DNA from: UBA1563 sp041671545
GTDB taxonomy: Bacteria; Bacteroidota; Ignavibacteria; Ignavibacteriales; Ignavibacteriaceae
Direction of reading: 5' to 3'
Assembly (NCBI GenBank): GCA_041671545.1
Contig: JBAZBI010000001.1
Span: forward strand, 186,001-250,000
Length of the DNA stretch: 64,000 nt
The notes beneath the pieces were generated by a model. The model was given only the letters and a program-made list of their open reading frames with translations. It made no database searches and was not told the origin of the DNA. Positions 8,737 to 16,660 of this stretch are shown in pieces. Numbering within the stretch: the first letter of the stretch is position 1; every line of letters begins with the position of its first letter. The position numbers were made by a program, and so were the translations under genes.

Positions 8737-9981
8737 ATGCAATATCAAGGTTCAACAATTACAAGAGATACGATCACAATGGTTCTTGCAGGCGGACAAG
8801 GGGAACGTCTTTATCCGCTCACAGCATACCGGAGTAAGCCTTCAGTTCCTTTTGGAGGCAAGTATAGAATTATCGACTTCACTCTAAATAATTGTCTTAA
8901 TTCGGGGCTTAGGCGAATCTATGTCCTCATTCAGTATAAATCTGATTCCCTTAGCCAGCATTTATTTGAAGGATGGAGTATCTTCAATCCTGAACTTGGT
9001 GAATTCATTTACACTCTTCCGCCTCAACGAAAAATGAGCAACGATTGGTATCTTGGAACCGCCAACGCAATCCATCAAAATTTAAATTTGATCAGCAGTG
9101 ATAGAAAATGTAAATGGGTCTTAATCCTAAGTGGCGATCACATCTACAAAATGGATTACATGAAAATGCTCCAAAACCACGTTGATAACAAAATTGATCT
9201 ATCGCTTTCATGTATCGAAGTTCCGGTTGAAGAAGCAAGCCGTTTTGGAATTGTTGAAACCGATGACAAAGGAAACGTGACCAAATTCATGGAAAAACCG
9301 GAAAATCCGCCGGAAATTCCGGGCAAAAAAGGTTTTTCATTTGTGAACATGGCAAGTTACGTGTTTAACGCAAAAGTTATAAAAGATGTTTTACTTGAAA
9401 TGCAGGAAAAGAAAATTAGAAATAACGATTTTGGACAGGATGTTATCCCCTACATGATAAAATCAGGTTACAAAGTTGTTGCTTATCCCTTTATCGATGA
9501 AAATAAAAAGAATAAACCTTACTGGAAAGATATCGGAACGATCGACAGTTATTATGATTCCAGCATGGATTTGATCAGCGTTATTCCTGAATTCAACTTG
9601 TATGATTTTGATTGGCCTCTACGGACTTACCAATATCAATTTCCGCCGGCAAAAACTTTGTCGCATGAAGGAGAAAGAATCGGACGAACCCTTAACTCAA
9701 TGATCTGTGACGGAACAATCGTTTCCGGAGGTTTGGTTGAGCGTTCAATAATTGGAAATAATGTTCGTGTGAACAGTTATGCTTATGTAACCGATTCTAT
9801 CATCATGAATAATTGTAAAGTTGGAAGAAGAGCAAGAATTCGCCGCGCGATCATAGATAAAAATGTTCAAATCCCTGAGAGTTATGAAATTGGATTTGAT
9901 TCGGTTGAAGATAAAAAGAAATTTTTTGTCACTGAATCTGGCATAGTAGTAATTCCTAAAAACTACATCTTTAAAACATAA
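8737..9981 (+). CDS. glgC: Glucose-1-phosphate adenylyltransferase
   Basis: The 414-residue protein has the ADP-glucose pyrophosphorylase nucleotidyltransferase core. It shows VLAGGQGERLYPLT near residues 17-30, SKPSVPFGGKYRIIDF next, SGDHIYKMDY near 129-139, and a left-handed beta-helix C-terminus (SIIGNNVRVNSYAYV and repeats) that normally carries allosteric sites. It makes ADP-glucose from ATP and glucose-1-phosphate, the committed step of bacterial glycogen synthesis. A TAGGAG ribosome site lies seven bases before ATG. No other glycogen gene is adjacent; uvrC follows 24 bases later and may share the transcript. Confidence 0.95.
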   Translation: MQYQGSTITRDTITMVLAGGQGERLYPLTAYRSKPSVPFGGKYRIIDFTLNNCLNSGLRRIYVLIQYKSDSLSQHLFEGWSIFNPELGEFIYTLPPQRKMSNDWYLGTANAIHQNLNLISSDRKCKWVLILSGDHIYKMDYMKMLQNHVDNKIDLSLSCIEVPVEEASRFGIVETDDKGNVTKFMEKPENPPEIPGKKGFSFVNMASYVFNAKVIKDVLLEMQEKKIRNNDFGQDVIPYMIKSGYKVVAYPFIDENKKNKPYWKDIGTIDSYYDSSMDLISVIPEFNLYDFDWPLRTYQYQFPPAKTLSHEGERIGRTLNSMICDGTIVSGGLVERSIIGNNVRVNSYAYVTDSIIMNNCKVGRRARIRRAIIDKNVQIPESYEIGFDSVEDKKKFFVTESGIVVIPKNYIFKT

Positions 9982-10005
9982 TTAAGGGATCATTTTCCAG
10001 AACAG

Positions 10006-11841
10006 ATGAATGAAGTTCTTGAGACCAAACTGAATAATTTACCCGCCTCGCCGGGAGTTTATCAATTTTTTAATGATAAGCAGAATGTTATTTACGTTGG
10101 CAAAGCAAAAAATCTGAAGAACCGTGTCCGCTCTTATTTTCATTCATCGGTAACTTCTGCAAAAACTGTCGCACTGGTTTCAAAAATTGCGGACTTCGAG
10201 TTGATAATGACTACCTCCGAGGTTGAGGCATTAATTCTTGAAAACAATCTGGTCAAAAAATTTAAGCCGCGTTACAACGTTAATCTAAAAGACGATAAAA
10301 CCTATCCCTTTATTAAAGTCACAAACGAGCCATTTCCGCAAATCTATCCAACGCGTAAAATCTATCGAGACGGTTCAAAATATTTCGGTCCTTATACTGA
10401 TGTTCGGAATATGAGAAATGCTCTCCGTGCAATTAATCAGATATTTAAAATCAGGAGTTGCAGATTTGCAATAACTCAAGAAGCAATTGAAAAGAAGAAA
10501 TTTAAAATCTGTCTCGATTATCACATAAAAAAGTGTGATGGTCCGTGCGAAGGTTTGATCTCGGAATCCGCTTACAACGAAATGGTTTCTGAAGTTATTA
10601 AAATGTTAAAAGGAAAAACTGCCGACTTATTAAAAGAACTCAGAAAAAAAATGGAACTCTACGTCAACGAACTTTCATTTGAAAAAGCCGCAGAAGTACG
10701 GGACAAAATTAGACAGCTTGAATCGATAGCCGATAAGCAAAAAGTTGTGAGCGATGATTTTCTCGACCGTGACGTTATTGCGATCGCTTACGAAGGGAAA
10801 GATGTTGCTTCCTCCATCTTGAATATTCGTGAAGGAAAAATTTCCGGGAAGAAAGAATTCCGCTTATCGGTTGAACGCGAAACCGAACCGGCGGAAATTT
10901 ATTCAGCGTTGATCAAACAATATTATGCAAATGATTTTGTCGACATTCCGAATGAAATTGTTGTTGAAACTGAACCGGAAGATTTAGAGAGCATAACTGA
11001 GTGGCTTTCAAACTTGACGAAACACAAAATAAAAATAACTATTCCGCAGAGAGAAAGTAAACTTAAATCCATTTTGAAAATGAGTTCTGAAAACGCCCTG
11101 CTTCAGTTAAAAGAATGGCAGCTTCAAAAAATGAAAAAAGAAGGAAGTGTTCCCTACGCACTTTCGGCGCTTCAAAGGGATTTACGGTTAAAACAACTGC
11201 CCAAGAAAATCGTTTGTTTCGATAACTCAAACTTGCAAGGAAGCGATGCCGTTGCAAGTATGGTTACTTTTGAAAACGGTAAACCGAAAAAAAGTGAGTA
11301 TAAAAAATTTATCATTAAAACTGTTGTTGGACCCGATGACTTTGCCAGCATGTATGAAGTTCTTACCCGCCATTTTACGAAATTGATTGAAACAAATCAG
11401 CCGCTTCCCGATTTAATTATGGTGGATGGTGGCAAAGGTCAGCTTTCCAGTGCTGTTAATGCGCTTCATCAGCTGGGACTTACTTCTTTTCAAATAATCG
11501 GTCTGGCAAAAAGACTCGAAGAGGTTTTTCTTCCGAACGAAAAAGAAGCGATGATCATTCCAAAAACTTCATCTTCGTTAAAACTCTTGCAACGTTTACG
11601 CGATGAAGCACATCGGTTTGCCATAACTTTTCACCGACTACGGCGGGACAAACGAACTATTACAAGTGAACTTTATGAAATTAAAGGAATCGGGAAATCA
11701 ATCGCAGAAAAATTATTGAAAGAATTCGGCAGTGTTTCGGTAATCAAAACAACTTCGAGTGAAGCATTAGAAAAAATTATCGGAAAGAAAAAAGCTGAAT
11801 TGGTTTTTACTTATTTTACTACTGTAAATGAAACTAATTAA
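10006..11841 (+). CDS. uvrC: Excinuclease ABC subunit C
   Basis: UvrC makes both incisions around a DNA lesion in nucleotide-excision repair. The 611-residue protein has the full layout: a GIY-YIG nuclease (PGVYQFF...NVIYVGKAKNLKNRV, about 14-46), a cysteine cluster, the UvrB-binding UVR motif (FEKAAEVRDKI near 225), the RNase-H-like second nuclease with CFDNSNLQGSDAVASM and MVDGGKGQL, and a C-terminal tandem helix-hairpin-helix (EIKGIGKSIAEKLL). The length is standard. The downstream lipoprotein frame overlaps its end if the earliest ATG is used. Confidence 0.96.
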   Translation: MNEVLETKLNNLPASPGVYQFFNDKQNVIYVGKAKNLKNRVRSYFHSSVTSAKTVALVSKIADFELIMTTSEVEALILENNLVKKFKPRYNVNLKDDKTYPFIKVTNEPFPQIYPTRKIYRDGSKYFGPYTDVRNMRNALRAINQIFKIRSCRFAITQEAIEKKKFKICLDYHIKKCDGPCEGLISESAYNEMVSEVIKMLKGKTADLLKELRKKMELYVNELSFEKAAEVRDKIRQLESIADKQKVVSDDFLDRDVIAIAYEGKDVASSILNIREGKISGKKEFRLSVERETEPAEIYSALIKQYYANDFVDIPNEIVVETEPEDLESITEWLSNLTKHKIKITIPQRESKLKSILKMSSENALLQLKEWQLQKMKKEGSVPYALSALQRDLRLKQLPKKIVCFDNSNLQGSDAVASMVTFENGKPKKSEYKKFIIKTVVGPDDFASMYEVLTRHFTKLIETNQPLPDLIMVDGGKGQLSSAVNALHQLGLTSFQIIGLAKRLEEVFLPNEKEAMIIPKTSSSLKLLQRLRDEAHRFAITFHRLRRDKRTITSELYEIKGIGKSIAEKLLKEFGSVSVIKTTSSEALEKIIGKKKAELVFTYFTTVNETN

Positions 11842-11851
11842 AGATGTTATA

Positions 11852-13027
11852 ATGAGATTTTTATTTTCAATTCTATTGATCGGTTTAATACTTTCAGGGT
11901 GCAGTAAAAAAGAGAAGGTTTATCAATTCAACGGCAAAGGGATTGAATATCTTATCTCAGAAGCAACACGAGGGAATAGAGTTGCAAATGATAGTCTTTC
12001 CAATTTATTCGATATCAATCTTCCTTATCAATCGATAATAAACAAAATAGAAATTGACAGCATCAAAAATGCTTCAGGCAAAACGTACTACGGAGTTCTT
12101 GTTGAATTCCCGAATCCTTTTTTCAACCGGTTTGCTGTGTACGATTCATCCATGCGATGTTATTTTATAGATAAATCGTTGAACGGTTATCTTTCACTTA
12201 CATCAATTCACTCAGAGAAGAAAAATTATTTCCAGGTTTTTGAACAGTTTACTTCAAAAGATGTTCTTTCGTTAAAGAGAAAAAATCTTTATCTCGTTAA
12301 AGGTGATACGGTACATCTCGCGCTGCGATTGTACACACAATTCTTTTCTCCCGATGATCAGCTGATTCAGGAAGTAGAAACTTTTACTGACGATTTGATC
12401 GGCACAAAAATTATAAGCGAGAAGGGATTAGTTCCACAGCAAATGTGGGATACTTTTTCTTTTGCCGAAGGTTCGCTCGAGTTTATCAGCGGTGACAATT
12501 ATTTTGATAAGATTGTCCTTCAACTCACAAATCAGTTTTTAGTAAAACCGGTGAAGCCATTCTTTTACGACCAATCTTCTGCTTTAAAGGGATTAGGTGT
12601 AAAACTTTCGATTGATTCTGTCCAATCTTACAACAATTATAAAAACAAAAAATCAAAATATTCCCTCTATTTGCCCGAAGGTTGGAAAGCGCTTCAAAGA
12701 GTTTCTTTCAAAGAAATTTTGTCGGCGGATTTGGAAGGAACGAAGTTTCTTAACGCAAATCTCGGCTCTACTTTCGGAGTAATGAAACTGAAAGAGAATA
12801 GTAAAGCCGAAGATTACGTGAACATTCCATTCAATAATAAAGTTGAAGGAAATTATTCGGTTCGGTTTACCGACAAAACCTTGATTGATAGGAAATATTA
12901 TGTTTGTTTTGAGATCAAATGTTACACATTGAAGTTTTTGATCATATTCCAATGTCCGGAGACAATTTATGAAGCGAATAAACAGTTGTTTGCTTCAATC
13001 GTTAATTCATTTTGGATGGATTGCTAA
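11852..13027 (+). CDS. Lipoprotein of unknown function
   Basis: This is a 391-residue predicted lipoprotein. MRFLFSILLIGLILSGC is a textbook type II signal with the lipobox LSGC and Cys17, followed by a KKEK linker. The start at ATG 11852 is preferred because it gives a compact signal sequence; an in-frame ATG at 11828 would add eight residues and overlap uvrC. The mature part is a mixed alpha/beta protein with no recognised family. The C-terminal 120 residues (KYSLYLPEGWKAL onward) read like a PsbP/DUF-type domain of the kind seen in surface-exposed proteins. No function is proposed. Confidence 0.7.
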   Translation: MRFLFSILLIGLILSGCSKKEKVYQFNGKGIEYLISEATRGNRVANDSLSNLFDINLPYQSIINKIEIDSIKNASGKTYYGVLVEFPNPFFNRFAVYDSSMRCYFIDKSLNGYLSLTSIHSEKKNYFQVFEQFTSKDVLSLKRKNLYLVKGDTVHLALRLYTQFFSPDDQLIQEVETFTDDLIGTKIISEKGLVPQQMWDTFSFAEGSLEFISGDNYFDKIVLQLTNQFLVKPVKPFFYDQSSALKGLGVKLSIDSVQSYNNYKNKKSKYSLYLPEGWKALQRVSFKEILSADLEGTKFLNANLGSTFGVMKLKENSKAEDYVNIPFNNKVEGNYSVRFTDKTLIDRKYYVCFEIKCYTLKFLIIFQCPETIYEANKQLFASIVNSFWMDC

Positions 13028-13040
13028 AAGTAAAAAAAAA

Positions 13041-13130
13041 CCGGATAATCAATTACACAAACTGAATACTTGCCGCTGCTTCCTTTCGGACCTGACGGGG
13101 TTGGGCAACAATTTGTTAACAATTATCCGG
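13041..13130 (-). ncRNA. ffs: Signal recognition particle RNA (small bacterial 4.5S type)
   Basis: On the minus strand the near-invariant SRP apical domain is present: GTCAGGTCCGAAAGGAAGCA, with the GGAA-type tetraloop context and the Ffh-binding internal loop. The two ends pair as CCGGATAAT (13130-13122) and ATTATCCGG (13049-13041), giving the expected single long hairpin of about 90 nt. A run of nine T residues follows at once (13040-13032) and acts as terminator. This RNA binds Ffh and FtsY for co-translational membrane targeting. It converges with the lipoprotein gene at 13027. Confidence 0.95.
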
Positions 13131-13163
13131 AAAATTTTCAAAACCAAAATCTAAAAAAAACTG

Positions 13164-14111
13164 CTAATTTCCAATTTTCTTTTGCGCTTGCAAAGAATTT
13201 CTTTCCCAAAAAACTCCATCTGTGAATCCTTGAATCGATTTATCATCAACAGCGATTTTAAGTCTCTTCTCGGCTAAGCAACAATAGAACTCATCGGCTT
13301 CGACACCGACGTAATTCCGCTTCAACTTTTTTGCAGTTACAGATGTTGTCCCAGAACCAAGGAAGGGATCAAAAACGATATCACCTTCGTTTGAACTTGC
13401 GAGAATAATTTTTGCCAAAAGTTTTTCAGGTTTCTGTGTCGGGTGATCGGTATTTTCCGGCATCGACCAAAATGGAATCGTAATATCCGTCCAAATATTT
13501 GAAGGAGAAGTTAAGCGGAAATTTCCTTCTTCACTCACTGACCAGTCTTTTGGTTTTCCATCTTCTTTGTATGGGGCAAGTACTTTGCGCTTTGTTTTAA
13601 CTGCATCAAGATTAAAAACGTAATCCGATGATTTAGTACAAAACCAAATATCTTCAGAACAGTTTTTCCAATTTTCTTTAGCGCCTCTTCCCTTTTCTCT
13701 TTCCCATGTTATTCTATTTTGAATCAGAAAATATTTTTTAGCGATGTTATAAAGACCGGGAGACGATTTCCAATCACCGCACAAATAAATTGATGCGTTC
13801 TCTTTCATCAATCGTAGGAGTTTAGAGACCCAACTATCCAACCATTCTTCATATGCTGCATCTTCCATCTGAGCAAATTTAAGTTTGTTAAATTTTTTAT
13901 GAAGATTGTATGGTGGATCGACAAAAATTAAATCGCAAAAAGCATCAGGCAATAAATCCAAAACAGAAAACATATCTTGGTGAATTGTTTTGTTAAGAAT
14001 TTCATTCAAAGAAATTTGTTCTTTAACACTGATTAAATTTGACGAATACAAATCCTTCTCATCTTCGGTCAAATCGAGCGTTCTATTGTATGGAGCTTTT
14101 TCTTTTTTCAT
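13164..14111 (-). CDS. Orphan DNA (adenine/cytosine-N4) methyltransferase, beta-class
   Basis: The 315-residue protein is an amino-methyltransferase of the N6-adenine/N4-cytosine type. The catalytic motif IV D65-P-P-Y-N-L comes before motif I DPFLGSGTT (248-256), the order of the beta class. TWEREKGRGAK (135-145) and HPTQKPEKLL (223-232) are also typical. The recognition sequence cannot be read from the protein. No restriction endonuclease gene lies next to it, so it is either a solitary epigenetic methylase or the survivor of a lost restriction-modification pair. It sits between the SRP RNA and tRNA-Ala genes on the same strand. Confidence 0.9.
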   Translation of the reverse strand: MKKEKAPYNRTLDLTEDEKDLYSSNLISVKEQISLNEILNKTIHQDMFSVLDLLPDAFCDLIFVDPPYNLHKKFNKLKFAQMEDAAYEEWLDSWVSKLLRLMKENASIYLCGDWKSSPGLYNIAKKYFLIQNRITWEREKGRGAKENWKNCSEDIWFCTKSSDYVFNLDAVKTKRKVLAPYKEDGKPKDWSVSEEGNFRLTSPSNIWTDITIPFWSMPENTDHPTQKPEKLLAKIILASSNEGDIVFDPFLGSGTTSVTAKKLKRNYVGVEADEFYCCLAEKRLKIAVDDKSIQGFTDGVFWERNSLQAQKKIGN

Positions 14112-14206
14112 TTAAATATCGGATGTGAAATGATGATAAATACCTCGAATAGTTTTTGTAATTCCCTATTTATTGATGGGCAAAATTAGCACTTAAAAGG
14201 AATAAT

Positions 14207-14285
14207 GAATATCGAACATGGAATGAAGAATATCGGCCGGCAATAACTTCAACACTCGTTATTCCTTGTCCGATGTTCGATATTC
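14207..14285. repeat. Inverted repeat of the GAATATCGAACAT family
   Basis: Arms GAATATCGAACAT (14207-14219) and its exact complement at 14273-14285 face each other across about 53 bases, with a second partial copy (GAATATCG) inside. Short-period repeats of this kind are common between genes in Bacteroidota-like genomes. It lies between the methyltransferase and tRNA genes; no coding frame is visible in 14112-14360. Confidence 0.6.
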
Positions 14286-14360
14286 AAATTCAAAAATCTA
14301 ATCTTGCCACTCATCTCGGTCCTCCGCGGCGGATTTTTTCTATCTATCAATTTTTTCCAG

Positions 14361-14433
14361 TGGAGCTAAGCGGGATCGAACCGCTAACCTCTACGTTGCG
14401 AACGTAGCGCTCTCCCAATTGAGCTATAGCCCC
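14361..14433 (-). tRNA. tRNA-Ala (anticodon CGC)
   Basis: The 73-base minus-strand sequence folds as a cloverleaf. The acceptor GGGGCTA pairs with TAGCTCC and includes the G3:U70 pair that identifies alanine tRNAs. The D arm (GCTC...GAGC), the anticodon stem CTACG/CGTAG with loop TTCGCAA (anticodon CGC), and the T arm with GGTTCGATCCC are all intact. The discriminator base is A. The CCA end is not encoded. The CGC anticodon reads GCG codons. Confidence 0.96.
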
Positions 14434-14584
14434 GAAGAATTTCCAAATAACAAATAGCAAAAACCAACTTTATTTTGTAATTGATTTCTGCTTTTCAAAA
14501 ATAATCAAAATTACTCTAACATAGAAAATTGATTTATAGAAAGGGTTCGTTAAGCCATTCTTAAAAGTTCAATGATGCTTCAAT

Positions 14585-16486
14585 TTATTTAATAACAACC
14601 ATTTTTCTAATTTGAGCGTAACCCTCACTCTCCAATTTGTAGAAATAAATTCCGCTGTTCAAATCAGTTGCATTGAATTTTATAGAATGCATTCCTTCAT
14701 CCATCACACCGTCAACGAGAGTTTTAACTTCCTCACCCAACAAATTGTAAACCGAGAGTTTTACTATTCCATCTGAAGGTAACTCAAAATTAATATTCGT
14801 TACCGGATTGAAGGGATTTGGATAATTTTGCTCCAATCTGAATGAGCTAATGCGGCTATCGTCTTCCACATCTGTAACTTTATCGGCTTTTAATATTGCA
14901 GAACCATAAGCCTGAATAGAAATGTTTGGAGAACAATTTATCGTTCCATCAGCAGCAATTGTTAATTGTCCGGCATCTTTATTTGTGATGAGGTCGGTAA
15001 GTTTGTAATTGCCGACCGGTAAACCGGAGTAATCGTTTCTCGAAAAGTTTGGATTGTTTGCGATTATACCGGAAAAATTATGAATAGGAATTACTATTTC
15101 TCCGGTTGAGCTTAAATATCTTGCCGAAGCATAAATAGTGTTGCTTGTGCTGTCCAAATAAAAATATTTCCCTCTTCTTAACGCGGGACTATTCTCACGA
15201 ATCCGTATTAACTTTTTATACCACTTCAATAACGATGAAGTGTCACCACTCATCTTTTCTATATTGTAATCAACATAAGTTGATGGAATGTTTTTCCATG
15301 GGAATCCGTTTGTGAATCCGGCGTTAGTACCGCCCGTCCATTGTAACGGTGTTCGTTTATCGCGGTCGTCGGATGAATTAAAACCCGTCATTCCGATTTC
15401 TTCACCGTAATAAATAAATGGAACACCCGGAATTGTGAGCAAGATTGAAGCAGCAAGTTTTGCTTTGTTGATATTGCTTCCAAGTTGCAAAAAAATTCTT
15501 TGTTGATCGTGGTTAGTTAAAAATGTTCCGTATTGTAAAAAAGGATAACCTTGTTGAATTGCACCTTTTACACGGCTTATTAATGTGGATGGAGTTCCAT
15601 TTTTAACTGCGGTGATAATATCGGTTGCGAGTTCAAATTCAAAACAAAAATCTAAACCGGTTCCGTCAACGTAAGGAATTACTTTCGAGGTTGAACTCCA
15701 CGCTTCACCAACGGATACTGCATCGGGATTAATGCTTTTTGTTAACGTTCTAAATTCCTGTAAATACTGAAAAGTTGATGGCGCATCTTCCATTACATTT
15801 CCTTCTTCGCAAAGGTATTTCACGGCATCGAGTCGAAATCCATCAACCTTAACAAAATCAAGCCAAAATGTTACAATGTTTGCAATTTCATTTTTTACGT
15901 CTTGATTGAAATAATTTAGATCAGGCATTCCGCTGTTAAAAACACCATAATAGTAATAACCATTAAATGAATTCCAGACAGTTTCTCCCCAAGGACCCGG
16001 GACTCCCGGATTTGTTGTACTCCATCTGTACCAATCTCTATTAGAAACATGAGGATCGGATTTTGCGCTTATAAACCAAGGGTGTTGGTCTGATGTATGA
16101 TTTATAACTAGATCAATTATTATTTTAATTCCCCTTGCATGTGCGCTATCAAGAAAGGTCTGGAAATCTTGATTTGTTCCGTAATCTTTTTCGATTTTTT
16201 TATAATCAACAACACTATAACCATGGTAACTTGGTGATTCCATAATCGGCATTAACCAAAGTGCTGTTACTCCAAGATCAGATGTTGTGGAATCAATGCC
16301 GTCATTCAGGTAATCAAGTTTTTGAGTTAACCCTTTGAAATCGCCAATTCCATTACCGTCGGAATCGTAAAAACTTCTTACAAAGATTTCATAAAAGACT
16401 GCGTCATTCCACCAGTACGTTGTTTGTGCCGAAGTGGTTTTGCATAACAAGAAAAAAATAAAAAATGATAAAAAGTATATTTTCAT
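14585..16486 (-). CDS. Secreted GH13 alpha-glucanase with T9SS sorting domain
   Basis: The protein has 633 residues, with a signal peptide at 1-20 (ending TSAQ). The GH13 (alpha-amylase) barrel spans about 22-440 and has all catalytic residues: nucleophile D220 in DGFRLDAV, acid/base E261 in SVGEAW, and D327 in FLTNHDQ. It also has DLVINHTS (125-132) and a calcium-type loop DSDGNGIGD (41-49). The overall form resembles oligo-1,6-glucosidase/alpha-amylase members such as those that hydrolyse malto-oligosaccharides. A C-terminal beta domain follows, then a T9SS sorting domain with NYPNPFNPVT. It probably degrades starch or glycogen outside the cell. The exact specificity is not clear from sequence. 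Confidence 0.92.
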   Translation of the reverse strand: MKIYFLSFFIFFLLCKTTSAQTTYWWNDAVFYEIFVRSFYDSDGNGIGDFKGLTQKLDYLNDGIDSTTSDLGVTALWLMPIMESPSYHGYSVVDYKKIEKDYGTNQDFQTFLDSAHARGIKIIIDLVINHTSDQHPWFISAKSDPHVSNRDWYRWSTTNPGVPGPWGETVWNSFNGYYYYGVFNSGMPDLNYFNQDVKNEIANIVTFWLDFVKVDGFRLDAVKYLCEEGNVMEDAPSTFQYLQEFRTLTKSINPDAVSVGEAWSSTSKVIPYVDGTGLDFCFEFELATDIITAVKNGTPSTLISRVKGAIQQGYPFLQYGTFLTNHDQQRIFLQLGSNINKAKLAASILLTIPGVPFIYYGEEIGMTGFNSSDDRDKRTPLQWTGGTNAGFTNGFPWKNIPSTYVDYNIEKMSGDTSSLLKWYKKLIRIRENSPALRRGKYFYLDSTSNTIYASARYLSSTGEIVIPIHNFSGIIANNPNFSRNDYSGLPVGNYKLTDLITNKDAGQLTIAADGTINCSPNISIQAYGSAILKADKVTDVEDDSRISSFRLEQNYPNPFNPVTNINFELPSDGIVKLSVYNLLGEEVKTLVDGVMDEGMHSIKFNATDLNSGIYFYKLESEGYAQIRKMVVIK

Positions 16487-16660
16487 GAGTGTCGGTTTAC
16501 ATTTCAGAGGATTAAAAATTTGTTTTTAAATTGCAGAAATATTTAGTCTATTACAAATCTTTGAGAGTCTGATAATCTAAAGATTTATTTTAAAACTCTT
16601 TTTCCGATTTCAACTAATTTAGTTATTTTAGAACAAATCCAGTTTGAAATAAGTACATGA

